Below are positions 24,691 through 37,130 of a stretch of 64,000 nucleotides of DNA, one piece after another. Both the position numbers and the translations under genes were made by a program. Within the stretch, counting starts at the first letter, position 1, and each line of letters begins with the position of its first letter. A model generated the notes under the pieces. That model did not search any database. It worked only from the letters and a program-made list of their open reading frames with translations, and was not told the DNA's origin. The stretch spans positions 26,709,479-26,773,478 of the forward strand of contig CM049321.1 in NCBI GenBank assembly GCA_026874595.1, written 5' to 3'. Origin of the DNA: Sipunculus nudus (lineage: Eukaryota; Annelida; Sipuncula; Golfingiida; Sipunculidae).

Positions 24691-26820
24691 GCTTGTTTGT
24701 TTTTTTATAGTTTGTGAACATGGAGTATTGATTGCGTGGATGTACGAATGTGACATTTCACATTGTGTTTACCTCCATTATAATCACTGACTCTCTTCAT
24801 CATGAATGTTTGCTGGTTACTGTTTAAAAAGATATTTTGGCCTGCCATAAAAAAAAATGTATGTCCGCTATCAGGACCAGTCTCATAAAATACTGGCCCA
24901 CATGGAAAGGTTGTAAAATCTAAACAAAATGCTGGAGGGTGTTGTAGTGCCTGTGGAGTATACAGGAAGTGTTGTAGGGTGGGAGGGTGTCAGTATGAAA
25001 ATAGAATTTTGTAGTGGTGAGGCCTTCAAATTAATGCTACTTCTAAATTTGGGGGGAAAATAAAATCTTGCAAGAAGGTATCAGAAGCCTTGATAAGGGT
25101 GTAAAAGTATAATGGATGGGGGTCACTTCAAACTTAACTCTGTGCGAGATCTCTTGGTAAATTCGAAATTGGGCCAGTTTGATCAATAACGATACAAGTT
25201 AGAAAACGAAATACAAGTCGCAGACTATTTCTCGATGTCAGCCTGCTGATATATCTCATAAGGAAAATTAACAAGTGCCTCTCCACTTCTTTATTAAGAA
25301 ATAAAGATGGAAGAAGTCTGTGTGATAAACAGAGGTTACGCAGTTTTCTACGAGTGCGTCTACGTAATGTGCATACGCAATGTCCTTGTGTGTGTATTTT
25401 TTGGTGAAAAATCTGTACTACATGCTGATAAAAGTAATCATCAGAGATTTTATCTGTATGCCAGTGTGTTATATGCCTTCCTTGGAATGAGGAAGAAATG
25501 AAAAGCGAGCGAAAATTGCGGTTGAAAGAGAACAAGTGTATAAGGATATTGTGTATTAATATTATCGCATTATCTCGTGTTCCATTGAAGCATGGGCGGG
25601 AACAAGGTACTGTGAAAAGTCACTTAGCAAACTAACGAATATCAGGATTCCGTAATATTCTTCACAGAAACACGTTCTCTCTAGTGAACTGTTTATTAAA
25701 ACTCGGCCATCTTACATAGGAATATATTATAAATGTGAAATTAAGAACGTTTTTATACATATATAATTCTGACGGACTAATTCATGCATAACCATTTCAT
25801 TACTGCTTATATTAGGATATGCAATCATTTTAAACCATGAAGATGGTTAAAAACAGTTTGCTGGCTTTTTGTAATCGTGCGCTCGTAAACTTAAACAAGT
25901 GCCTTCGCCAAACACATTCGTCTGCGTGAAAAAAAGCTACTTGATCAACCCGAGGCCGTCGAACCCGTCAGTGTGTTGTTTTGCCGTCTGAAGAGAAGGC
26001 TCTACGTCTTGAATGATTCAGGTAATATGCAAGGGACTAGAAAAACAAAAAAATATTATCCACAGAGGAGTACCACGCCTTATAAAAAATTCTGATTACA
26101 CGCTAATACCTGAATGGATTTTATTTATTTTCAAACAAAAGCGCTTAGATATCTACAATAAATACAGGTACTCAGTCTCGCTGGCACAATACACAATATA
26201 TTATGTTAAAAAAATGCAATACATGTAAAATTGAAAAGGATCGTATGTATGCATACGGAATTAATAGGATTGAAAAGAGTCGAACTTGATCTGTTAATTT
26301 ATTTTTTGAAATCCCGGCCCTAGTCGCTTCTTCAGAAACGATGTTTTATTATTATTTTATTTTAATTGAAGCCAGCAGCCAACCCTGAAAAAAAATTCCA
26401 TGACTTTCTTCAGCCTATTCAAACTTTGAGCTGGTTTTCAGGGATATGGAAACCCGCCAAATTAAAATTTGGTCTAAATAATTTATTTTACTGCTTACCC
26501 AAACCAAATCCTTATTTGAAAATTGAAAATCTAATGTTGGAGAAAGCAAAGCAAACTAAAACTAGAAATTTTGAATTGACAATGTAATCTTCAAAGAACC
26601 TTACACTCTGATATCAAGCATTTATTATGCGTATAATTTTATTACACAATGATAAATGGCTTCAATGGATCAAAGTTACTGGACTGTGCTCTGCCCTTGA
26701 AGTTTGTTACCTGTGCAGATTCATGTCCTTTTATAAAATTTTTAACTGGTACCATATATGAGTTGTGTATTACTGCTTAAAGAACAGTTGGCCTGTCATG
26801 AACGGTTGGTGCTATATATT
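24691..26820. other. Intergenic DNA, nothing recognised
   Basis: Only short unsupported frames occur here, including a 133-codon frame on the - strand (25134-25535) without a recognisable domain or splice context. Confidence 0.5.
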
Positions 26821-26890
26821 TTTATGCCCCCACCACTTTGTATATAGTTTTACCCATGTCCGTCATTCCGTCATTCCGAAATCAAACAGT

Positions 26891-28337
26891 TGTACGGACT
26901 TTTTTTTCGCAATGCCTGCAGATATTGGCCTGATTTTTGGTGTGTGGGTAGATAATGACCAGTTACAGATTGAGTTCGCGTTTCGTCCCGGTTGACCTAC
27001 TTTTGACCGTTTTACTGCTCCTAAACTTAGAAAAATTCATGAAAAATATAAATTTTCATGACAAATACACATGTACGGACTTTTTTTCGCAATGCCTGCA
27101 GATATTGGCCTGATTTTTGGTGTGTTGGCAGATAATGACCAGTTACAGATCGAGTTCGCGTTTTGTCCCGGTTGACCTACTTTTGACCGTTTTACGGCTC
27201 CTAAACTTAGAAAAATTCATGAAAAATATAAATTTTCATGACAAATACACATGTACGGTCTTTTTATTTCGCAATGCCTGCAGATATTGGCCTGATTTTT
27301 GGTGTGTGGGCGGATAATGACCAGTTGCAGATCGAGTTTGCGTTTCGTCCCGGTTGACCTACTTTTGACCGTTTTACGGCTCCTAAACTTAGAAAAATTC
27401 ATGAAAAATATAAATTTTCATGACAAATACACATGTACGGACTTTTTATTTCGCAATGCCTGCAGATATTGGCTTGATTTTTGGTGTGTGGGCAGATAAT
27501 GACCAGTTACAGATTGAGTTCGCGTTTCGTCCCGGTTGACCTACTTTTGACCGTTTTACGGCTCCTAAACTTAGAAAAATTCATGAAAAATATAAATTTT
27601 CATGACAAATACACATGTACGGACTTTTTTCCCCAATGCCTGCAGATAATGGCCTGATTTTTGGTGTGTGGGCAGATAATGACCAGTTACAGATCGAGTT
27701 CGCGTTTGGTCCCGGTTGACCTACTTTTGACCGTTTTACGGCTCCTAAACTTAGAAAAATTCATGAAAAATATAAATTTTCATGACAAATACACATGTAC
27801 GGACTTTTTTTTCGCAATGCCTGCAGATATTGGCCTGATTTTTGGTGTGTGGGCGGATAATGACCAGTTACAAATCGAGTTTGCGTTTGGTCCCGGTTGA
27901 CCTACTTTTGACCGTTTTACGGCTCCTAAACTTAGAAAAATTCATGAAAAATATAAATTTTCATGACAAATACACATGTACGGACTTTTTTTTCGCAATG
28001 CCTGCAGATATTGGCCTGTTTTTTGGTGTGTGGGCAGATAATGACCAGTTACAGATCGAGTTCGCGTTTCGTCCTGGTTGACCTACTTTTGACCGTTTTA
28101 TGGCTCCTCAACTTAGAAAATTTCATGAAAAATATAAATTTTCATGACAAATACACATGTACGGACTTTTGATCGCAATGCATGCAGATATTGGCCTGAT
28201 TTTTTGTGTGTGGGCAGATAATGACCAGTTACAGATCGAGTTCGCGTTTGGTCCCGGTTGACCTACTTTTGACCGTTTTACGGCTCCTAAACTTAGAAAA
28301 ATTCATGAAAAATAGAAATTTTCATGACAAATACACA
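26891..28337 (+). repeat. Tandem minisatellite, 8 copies of about 181 bp
   Basis: Units start at TGTACGG-type motifs at 26891, 27072, 27252, 27434, 27616, 27796, 27977 and 28158; periods are 180-182 bp. Each unit contains TGCCTGCAGATATTGGCC, GATAATGACCAGTTAC and AAATTTTCATGACAAATAC. Copies differ by few substitutions and by the length of a T-run, so amplification is recent. Repeated 60-80 codon frames here are artefacts of the array. Confidence 0.93.
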
Positions 28338-28349
28338 TGTACAGCCGTT

Positions 28350-29060
28350 TTTAGCCCTCAGCTCATAGGCTGATTACGCTCCCGAGGCAGCGGAAATCTT
28401 GTGCTTCTAAAGAAGCAACTGATTTTCACGCTGCCAGCTGTGACCGTTTATGATATATTTAGACACCAGGTGGCGGTTTGTTGTCCACTGAAATAAACGT
28501 GCATACGATGTGACAAGCAGCCAATCAGATGCCAAAAAACAATCACTCAACAGGCATCCTGGCTCCGCCCATTGCCGCGCTTCAAGCGCCGTTTGATGAG
28601 TTTCCGGTCGAATTTAAATTGCTCCCTCTGCATTCTCGCATCATCGACCGATTCGATTATGACATTATGACTGTGTTAGCGTAGCCATGTATCTGTTGTT
28701 TGCAGAACTGAAACCAGCCAGCGAGGTGTGCACGCAGCCTTTGTTGTTACGTTTCGTTTGAATTACAGCTCACCGGCCGAGCATCCCATGTGCCAAGGCC
28801 CTAAGCAAACCACGTCAGGGGCAATTCTCTCTGAGCCTGTGGCCTGTTTAGACGGTTACGCTGGGGGAGGAGCTGTCACTCAAAAAGAAATGAATATGAT
28901 TGGCTCCGTGTATTCCTCGCTTGGCTTTGTCTTCCAGCACAAAGTTTAATCTGATTGGACAAAAATACAGTGCTCCCCTCTGGTGTTGCAAAGCAGGATA
29001 CGAGGTCATAACAAACAGCGCCTTACGATATAGGAAGTAGCCCTATAGGTAAAGCGCTGT
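28350..29060. repeat. GC-richer segment inside the Helitron-like region
   Basis: Different in composition from its surroundings, with promoter-like words (GCCAATCAG, GGCTCCGCCC, GGGGGAGGAGC) and a 73-codon frame at 28728-28949 without known domain. Possibly a nested or captured segment of another transposon; origin not identified. Confidence 0.35.
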
Positions 29061-29089
29061 GTAAAGAGCGTAAGGCTGATGGGCTATTG

Positions 29090-29740
29090 TCGTCACCCAA
29101 GCTGTCCGTCTGTCCATCTGTCTGTCCGGTGTCTGTCCGTCCGTCCGTCCGTTCCGCGTCTGTTAACTTTTATCTTGTGAGCGGGATATCTCTAAAAGGA
29201 TTCACTGTTGGAATTTTATTTCATCAGTGAAGATGTATATCGATAAAATCTCGGTCAAGTTTGAAGATGGGTGACCTTGACCCGTTTTTCTACATTTTAG
29301 AGCTGATTATAGAAAAACACTCAGAAGTTTATATCTCAGGAACCATTGTGTGGATTTTCACAAAACTTACTTTGATCATTGGGACTGATGGTCTGTATGT
29401 GCTGCACAATTTTGGTGGCGCCACCTGCAATTTCTGATTTTTTAATGAATTTTTATCGAATTTTTTCAATTTTGGCCTTTTGTGCAGGATATCTCCAAAG
29501 GTATTCAACACAGGAACTTCATTTCTTCAGTGCTATTGCATTATATTTACAAAATCTTGGTCAAGTTCAAAGATGGGTGATCTTGACCTACTTTTCAAGG
29601 TCACAGAGCTTAGTATAGAAAAAAACTTAGGAGCTTATTTCTCAGGAAGCATTTGGTGGATTGTTATGAAACATGGTATATTCCTCTCCAATTTAAATTT
29701 ATAAATGATTATCAACTTTTGCTAATATTCTAGTTTTGCA
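29090..29740 (+). repeat. Interspersed repeat with GTCCGT tract and TGACCTTGACC motifs
   Basis: Starts near a GTCCGTCCGTCCGTCC-type tract (29120-29155), then two similar units of about 300 bp, each with GATATCTC..AAAGGATTCA, TCGGTCAAGTT..GATGGGTGA and a TTGACC motif. Contains GGTGGCGCCACC at 29414. No coding capacity. Confidence 0.55.
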
Positions 29741-29744
29741 ATAC

Positions 29745-30095
29745 AATGCTTACAGATACTGGCCTAATGTTTGGTCTGTGGGCGGATAATGACCACTTAC
29801 AGATAGAGTTCGCGTTTCGTCCCAGTTAACCTATTTTTCACCATATGACAGATCCTGAACATAGAAAATTTCATGAAAGACAGAAATTTTCATGAAAAAT
29901 GCACATGTATGGACTTTTTTTTACAATGCCTGCAGATACTGGCCTGATTTTTGGTGTGTTGCTTGATAGTGACCCTTAACAGATCGAGTTGGCATTTTGC
30001 CCTTGTTGACCTACTTTTGACCATAAAACACTTCCTGAACTTAAAAAATTTTACAAAATTTAACAAATGTTTCTAATTTGCCCCAGGCGGGGGCA
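29745..30095 (+). repeat. Two decayed copies of the 181-bp unit
   Basis: From about 29745 and 29900, both follow the 181-bp unit (CAGATACTGGCC, GATAATGACC or GATAGTGACC, TTCATGAAA) but are much more diverged than the main array. Confidence 0.75.
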
Positions 30096-30600
30096 TTCGT
30101 GTCGTTCCGACACATCTAGTGTGTATCGATGCTCTGCATCATTAGCCTATGGCAACCGCTGGCAACACTGATTTACAGTAAATAAAAGTTTAATTGAAAA
30201 ATTGCAATATTTGATTTTAATTTCTTCTCTGCTCTCCTGTATAAGTATTGATGAAAGGAATGTCACAAACCGCAACATTTGTGCCAGAAATTTGATACGT
30301 TACCGCACAAAGATTTATACAAGTTTGGAACAAGCAGCTTTTTGTATGAAATAAAATAGGCCTTCCTTTTTTAGAGAATTAACAAATCTGTTACTTGGTT
30401 GGTACAGGGGGCATATTGGTCATTGGGTCCTTTTCTTCTTCTCCCTATTATTATTAATATTATTAGATATGATATATAATATATATAACATCTGTTAATA
30501 ATATATAAGTTACAGGCACACTGTGTAATCATCCATACGGGAAATAACTGGGAATTTCAGGCATTTCACGAAATTAATCGATGCCACCTGCATTGAATTG

Positions 30601-31340
30601 TTTTTAGCTCAGCTGACTATAAGTCATATGAGCTATAGTCGTGGTCCATTGTCCTTAGTTTGTCCGTCTGTCGTTCCGTCCGTCCGTCCGTCCGTCTAGC
30701 CGTCCGTCCGTCCGGATGTACGTCCGTAAGACTGGCACGTTTTGACACCATTGGACCTACGAATCTGAAATTTGGCATACAGTTAGATTTCCCCAAAATC
30801 TCCTACCTTGCCGAAAATTTGGTCAATAGGACTTCGTTCCTTTGAGATATTAAGGAAAAACCTCAATTTTTTATTAGAAATCTATTTTCACACTTCAGGA
30901 CTGCCTAATATCAAAACCACTCATCTGGTTTTCTTCATATTTTCCATAAATATTCCTCTATATAGTTCCTATGTACATGCCAGAAATTAAGTCAGTATTA
31001 TTTAATTTAAAAAAGTAATGGGCCCAAACATAATGGAATTTGTAAAAAATCAGGAAAATATTTACTCACTTACATTTAAATATTTTGAAACTAGAGTCTA
31101 TTTTCCCAAGTTTATAACTATGTTTAATTAAGATTCAATTACTTACCCAAATATAGATCTGAATTTTGTAATTTTTTAAAGTTATTAGCATAAAAATAAA
31201 ATCAGTACCTTAAATTTTGCCCAAATTTGACCATGGCACTTTTTTTTCTTTAAGTACCATTGATTTAATTTTCACAGCATGTAAACACAAGTATTTAATT
31301 GGTTAAAATCTGAAATTTGAAAATAAAAGCTTGAAAATTA
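30601..31340 (+). repeat. Interspersed repeat family R1, copy 1
   Basis: Begins TTTTTAGCTCAGCTGACTAT, then a CCGT tract (30675-30716), then CTGACTTAATTTCTGGCATG-type sequence in this orientation's complement and a TGACCATGGCAC segment near 31230. The same family recurs inverted at 42.0-42.7, 57.0-57.6 and 57.6-58.1 kb. Non-coding. Confidence 0.75.
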
Positions 31341-31379
31341 AGCTAGTTATTGATTTTTTTTTAGGCTCTATTGTAGTCA

Positions 31380-32530
31380 TTTGCTTTGATTACAGATTAC
31401 AGATGCAGGGTCCCACTCCAGGTCACTGGAAGTCAGCTATGCAGGGTTTCTGATTTGTTACAGTCACTGGGGGAGATCCCCTACTGTGACAGGTGTACAG
31501 TTATTCTCATATCACAACCCCAATTCTCTCCCCCCCCCCCCCCCCCCCCCCCCCGTAAACCAAACCTACCAAGTGTTATGCAGTAATTGCTTTCACTTTA
31601 TCTCCTTAATTATAATGTTGTTTCCACTCCAATATACAAAAACCTTCCTTGAAAAAGTAATTCAAGGTGTAATCCAGAAGATGCCATGTTTTGTTAATGT
31701 AGCATTTTTAAAGAAATCAAATATAATTAAACCCATCAGTATGCTTAAATTTATAAAATATGAAGTACATTATGGATAAATAAAGATGCATTTAAAATTG
31801 TGAAAGCTAAATCAAGTATTATTTTTAGATATTGATTTGCTGATTTAAAAGATATATTTTTGTGGTAAAAAATAAATAAACATTTGTATGCATTATGTGG
31901 TGATATCTGACAAGATTGAGACTTATGATGATGCAATCGAGAATTATGAATCAACTTTTATATTCAGATATATATGTTATATTAGAAATATATAGAAATA
32001 TAAACTTATAATAAAAAAAATTGATGTGATAAAAAAATGAGGATCTAATACAAACATTTGTTCATTATTTTCCTGCCTCGGCAGAAATGGAGATCAGGCT
32101 TTGCCCTGTATGTATGTTGTTAATTAGTTATATTTCAACTATATACATTTCATAAAATAAAAAAAAATACATATATATTTCATAATATATATTATAAAAA
32201 AAAATAGATTCAATTGAACTAATGTGTAAACTGCTGAAATGTCAACAGTTAATCAAAAAGCCATCTAATGATCATTGTAATGGTACAGATCATTTGTTCA
32301 CAGACTGCTAACATGCTTCAGTTTCAACAATAGGAACCACATGGTCCGGTCACAAAATATTACTTGCAACAATTTCTTGCTTATCAATACAAACCAGTCA
32401 TATAAACCAACCATGGCCTATATTACCTCTTTCTCTCACACATTATCTCCATTTGATATTATTTTAGATTTTTACCTTCAAGGTCAACTTCAGCTGAGCA
32501 CAGTGACCCATGGGTCCCTTGTTTTTTTAT
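31380..32530 (-). repeat. Interspersed repeat family R2, inverted copy
   Basis: Ends at 32530 with GTGACCCATGGGTCCCTTGT, the complement of the start of the copies at 40909 and 51511. It shares internal blocks such as the complement of AGGAAAATAATGAACAAAT and has a C-run at 31530-31554. Boundaries approximate. Confidence 0.6.
31529..31554. repeat. Poly-C tract of about 25 bp
   Basis: Near-pure C run within the R2 copy. The Pro-rich frames over it are artefacts. Confidence 0.9.
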
Positions 32531-32811
32531 AGGGGAAAACTTGTAATTTTAATCTCTTCAATCCACCGCTGTAAATATCCTATTTGATGAGAATGACAAG
32601 CCAAATTGTTAAATATTTCACAAGAGTTATCCTAGGGTAGGGTTCAATCAACTATATAGGAATAGATCAGGTTCACTGATTTTTGTAGAGTAATAGAAGC
32701 TGAAGTTGGTCATGGGCCAAGTAAGCCTATATCAAATAGAGAGCTGCAATAGGCATCGATTATTATTATAAACATTTTGATTATTTAATTGAGAAGCATT
32801 GCAGCCCAGAT

Positions 32812-32813
<2 letters not shown>

Positions 32814-32869
<56 letters not shown>
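32814..32869. repeat. (TA)n microsatellite, about 56 bp
   Basis: Uninterrupted TA dinucleotides; self-complementary and prone to length variation. Confidence 0.95.
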
Positions 32870-32873
<4 letters not shown>

Positions 32874-32879
32874 CACATT

Positions 32880-33110
32880 CGGTAACAGGCCAAGATTTGT
32901 TCTGTACCTATTGATAGCGTCACAGACAAACAAATATACAGGTTTGGCAACAGAATAAGTTTCAATCTATCTATTAATAGCTTGGCAGACTGCCAACTGT
33001 ATCTGATTTGGCAACAAGCCAAGAGTTAAGCCAGTGGATTCTGTATTTATTTTAGCTTTGTCAAACTGCCAACTGTGTCAGATTTGGCAACAGGCCAAGA
33101 GTTCAATTAG
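32880..33110. repeat. Three short degenerate tandem units (about 75-85 bp)
   Basis: Units share GGTTTGGCAACA/GATTTGGCAACA, GCCAAGA and ACTGCCAACTGT. No coding function seen. Confidence 0.5.
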
Positions 33111-33341
33111 TCCAACAGCCACATCTGGTACATTAGCTATGGTTGATATGGGGGCAACTGCCTTGGTCAGTTGGACTTGGTCAGCCGAGTGCACCTAACT
33201 CAAGAAAGTTTGATGTATAGCCTGAAACTTTGGCATGTCTATGTATCTTTGTTGGCCTTTGCTTTCACAAGACTCGTGTCGCCACCAACAATGATTTTTG
33301 CACAGTGTATGTCCTTGTTTTTTTTCTCTCAGGAGGGATTT

Positions 33342-33374
<33 letters not shown>

Positions 33375-33380
33375 ATATAT
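33342..33380. repeat. (AT)n microsatellite
   Basis: AT dinucleotides interrupted once by a TTT. Confidence 0.9.
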
Positions 33381-33559
33381 AAGAGTGGTTTGACATATCT
33401 GTCTGAAATTATGGATGTCCAAGCATACATCTTTCTTGTACACAAGAAGCGCCATCTACAATAATTTTTGCGTTGTGAACATGCATACCCGTATTTCCGG
33501 AGCGATGTATGTGCAATTGGTGCTTGTACTTGTGCACTGTTTCTAGCTTGAAATGTGTC

Positions 33560-34089
33560 CACAACCTTTTTTACAGAAGTGGATCCTGTGACCCTGACCT
33601 TTGACCTTGTGACCTCAACATCTATAGGATTCTTCTCCCACTTAGTAGGTGAACTATATGTGAAAGATCAAAGAATTGGGATGAAAGGTTTGGCTTAAAA
33701 TGCATCCACAGGCTTTTCAAAGAAGTTTGTTCTGTGACCTTGACCTTTGACCTTGTGACCTCAAAATAATTATGGTTCTTCCCTTGTTGGTAGGTGAGCT
33801 GTATTTAAAAGATGGAAGGCTTGGGATGAAAATTTTGGCTAAAAGAATTATTTCTTGGGGGTGCAAACACACCCCATAACTTCGAGAATATAGGTCGCAG
33901 TGACCTAATTTCAGGTTTGCAAGGAGATCTTTTGAGAACCTCTAAGACTGCATAGGGTTCATGGCCCTAGCCCCTACCGTTACGATTTGTGCCCTGCTAA
34001 GGGAGACGGACGGCCGGACAGACGGAAGGACGCCGGACAAAGACCCATCGCTATAGCCCAGCATGACTGAAAGTCAGCTGAGCTAAAAA
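33560..34089 (-). repeat. Interspersed repeat with R1-like end and AGGTCA half-site arrays
   Basis: The right end (33990-34089) carries the complement of AGCTCAGCTGAC and a GGACGG-type tract like R1. The interior has two copies of GTGACC-TTGACCTTTGACCTTG (33583 and 33735) about 150 bp apart. Non-coding. Confidence 0.6.
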
Positions 34090-34279
34090 TGCAGTACTGT
34101 GAACATTACTATAATAAAATCACGTTTTTGTTTAATCTCTAAGTAATAGGAGCAGGTACTAACGTTCAAAATGATGTAAAAGAAAGTAACAGAACATTGT
34201 AAAGAAAATGGGAATAAGAAACCAGATTATTGCTTGCCGGAAATATTCTATTTCGGCCAGCGTGTTGGTCAGTTGTGTA

Positions 34280-34890
34280 TTTCTGTTTGTGTGTTGGTGT
34301 GGTTTTTTGTCATGACTCTACAGGCTCAATTTTGCAGCAACTGCATTGAAACTTACAGAGAAGTAAAGCTAAAAGTCCTGGAACCCTGTTGTTTTTGGCG
34401 AATATAGGTCAAAGGTCAGGGTCATCGAAAAAGGAAGAAATCTTATATTAGTCATAACTTCATCAATATTTGTCCTATCTTCACAAACTTAGCCTAGATT
34501 TTTTCCTCTCGGTCTTCCCAATAATCCGGTCTAGTTGACTGGTCTTGTGTCACTTTGTCAGTCAGTTGTCCTCAATTTTGCCATCTTGCTGGTTCTTGCC
34601 TCTGTTATATAGCATTCTACAGGCCACAGTATACCAGGAATCACTTTGTAACTTTCACCTGTGGTATATCGGAACGATTTCTTGAAGCTGTATGTGTCTT
34701 TTAAATAGGTCAAAGTTCAAGGTCAGATTAATGAAAACACATCAAATTTTTATTTCCATCGTAACTTTGTCAATACTAATCTAATCTTTACAAACTATAG
34801 CTCCTTTTCTTCCTTTTTGTCTTCTTTATGACATGTTATCTGTTTTTCCAGTATGGGTCAGAGTTTTTCCGCCAAGCGTGTGACCTCTGG
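34280..34890 (+). repeat. Degenerate tandem repeat, two units of about 300 bp
   Basis: Both units have TCTACAGGC, ATAGGTCAAA plus AAGGTCAG or AGGGTCAT, and CATAACTT/CGTAACTTTGTCAATA blocks. Flanked by uncharacterised AT-rich DNA. Confidence 0.5.
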
Positions 34891-34899
34891 TCGTCTTGT

Positions 34900-37030
34900 T
34901 TGTTTGAGCCGTTATTTCTATGTACAACTGACCTTCGATATAAATGCTTATATAAAATTGTTTTTTTTTATGCCAATTGTTAAAATTGGAGAAAACTTAT
35001 GAATTTTATGATTTTATTCCACCGTGGGGGGCCTGTATGACAAGTAAAAATATGAACATTTTGTATAAATTTCATTGAAGCTCATATTTAAAAAAAATCA
35101 AATGAAGTTGTAATATTTCCCGGTTTCTTGAAATTCTTTTAAACTGACTTGTTTTCCTGCAATTTCTCTCTCAACATCAATATTTCTTCAGTCTATGAAT
35201 AAAGTTGTGAATACTTTTTTAACATGACTAAATCTACAGTCATACAGGTGTTTTGCCCGTTAATAATACAATATTTGCAATTTTTTAAAATTATTTTCTT
35301 CTGTAATTCCCAAAATTACTTTATCAATACATTTCATCCACCTTGTATTAAAAGAAAATATTTTACATGCTTTAAATTCATCAAATATAAATAAAATATA
35401 TTTTTAAGATGTTTGGATAAAGGCAAGACATAAACCTTAACATAAAAAGATTAAAGATGTTCATTGTACTGTATTTGTGCAGTGTGTGTGTGTTGGGGGG
35501 GGGGGGGGGGGCAGCGCAGCTCAAAGTCATAAACCTGCACTCTTTCCTTCAGCAGTGGACTCTTAGTTTCAACAGTTACCATATTGAGGAAATAGTTTTA
35601 GTGCTGTTTAGACAAGGTACATTATGTACTGGGCCCAGTTTCAATAAATCGACTTGAGCCTATTATTCTGCGTTTTTGAATTAAGTCACTTTTGTAGAAC
35701 TTTAATTCAGTTTAGGTAAAAAATAACGTTAGTGACTTATATCACCTGGCAGGCTGAAATGCCAAGCCTACACCGAGGAGGCCGAATTCTGTGCAAGATA
35801 TCTGCCCCTCGGATGGTTTTACGTCGGTTGTTTTCCATTTTCTGAGCAGTATTAAAGATCGTCTGCTCCGTAGTTCATTATTTCATTCCTAGGTGGCGCT
35901 GAAAATAGAATGTCCAAGGTTCAGGCCGATTTGGCTTAATCATGGTTACTGAAACTGACTTATATCGTGGTCGTACCTCAGCCAGCCACGTTTCGGTAAA
36001 ATATCGCACTGAGTCACGTTTCACTGCCACTGATGTAAAAAAATTCTGAAAGAAATATATTTCCATACTACCACATTATAAAAGTTGTTTCTAGGGTAAA
36101 AAATTGTCTTCTTTCTGATGGAAGCATCATATTTTATCTGAATTATATGCTTACATTATTTTTGTGGCCGTTTATGGCCAATAACGGGGAAAAAATGATT
36201 TTCGGTGACAAAAATTTGGGTACATGATATGGAAGCAGTAAATCCTGTCTTAGTGCTCTTTAATAGAAGGTAAAAAAGAATACCCACATAAATAAAGAAT
36301 CAAATTATTTTTTCATTTGTACGCACATTATGTTACAGTATTGTTGGGCATTTTCCACAAATTTGTATTTCCTATTTGTATTGTTTAAATTCTTGCACAG
36401 ACATACCTGGTGTTTGAAGCAATTCAGACTTGATGTACAGGTGAAAAACTTATTACACACGACACATATCAGTCTTTGAACAAAAAGACTGAAATCATAA
36501 CATAACAATATGTTGTTATGAGTGTTTTATACATACAGATCCACATTTCAAACATGAAAATATATATATATATATATAAGGAAAGTTATTGCTCCTGAAT
36601 AGACACAAAGGCAGTTTCCGGTAAATTTACTAAGAATCTCAACACTGGATGATCGTCAGCAAGAATAATATTCAGGCTCTTGGTACTTTTGGTGCAGGCA
36701 TCACCATAATCCAGGCCTCTTCACGTGAAGCTCCGTTCAGAACAGTCCATTCCCTGGCCCAGCACTGCTAGAAGCACTAGCATATAAACAGAAACTTTTT
36801 GTTTCCTTACGTTAAACAGGTTGACTTGCTACCAGTAATACTTGTCCAGCATCCCATAGTTTCGATCTCTAGAATTCCATCTGGGCATCTGGAATGAAAG
36901 ACTTTACAAATGAGGAACTGGTAAAATGCAAAGAGCTGTACTGACAAAATGTAGGGGAAATGAGATAATAGATGATGACTGCAGTCATGGACACATGATT
37001 ATGGAGGCATACTATAACAGTAGAACAATA
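34900..37030. other. Intergenic DNA, nothing clearly recognised
   Basis: AT-rich, with a G-run at about 35494-35510 and a short (AT)n at 36560-36578. No coding exon with splice support. Confidence 0.5.
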
Positions 37031-37035
37031 GCATA

Positions 37036-37130
37036 CAGGGTTCGATCTTAACGCTAGCCTGCGGCGAGTGTGAAATTAGGCGGGCTGGTACAATCTTGTT
37101 TCTTTCAGCCCGACTGGCTAGTAGCCTGAG
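37036..37130 (+). mobile_element. hAT-like terminal sequence (left-type end)
   Basis: CAGGGTTCGATCTTAACGC followed by a CTAGCCTG..GGGCTGG stretch. The mirror image (complement CAGGGTTTGCTCTTAAG) ends near 39433. The two ends look like hAT-type termini of one family; I could not match an 8-bp target duplication, so a single element spanning 37036-39433 is unproven. Confidence 0.4.

Larger units (their letters stand above)
26823..30119 (+). mobile_element. Non-autonomous Helitron/HINE-like element with internal minisatellite
   Basis: Near the left end is ATGCCCCCACC; near the right end is its approximate inverse GGCGGGGGCAT, i.e. subterminal inverted repeats. The right end has a hairpin, GTGTCG-TTCC-GACAC (30099-30113), followed by ATCTAG|T, like the 3' hairpin and CTAG end of Helitrons. 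It holds eight tandem 181-bp units plus two decayed copies and no Rep/helicase gene. The segment 28350-29750 includes other repeat sequence, so the element may be composite. The left boundary is approximate. Bivalve Pearl-type elements have a comparable layout. Confidence 0.55.

Noticed and set aside
25134-25535. 133-codon frame on the - strand in the intergenic region
   Set aside because: No recognisable domain, no splice support, Arg/Leu/Ser-rich composition typical of chance frames.
26765-28172. Series of similar 66-79 codon frames
   Set aside because: They are frames through the 181-bp tandem units, not genes.
28728-28949. 73-codon frame with normal-looking composition
   Set aside because: No family recognised, and it sits inside a repeat-associated segment; not enough to call a gene.
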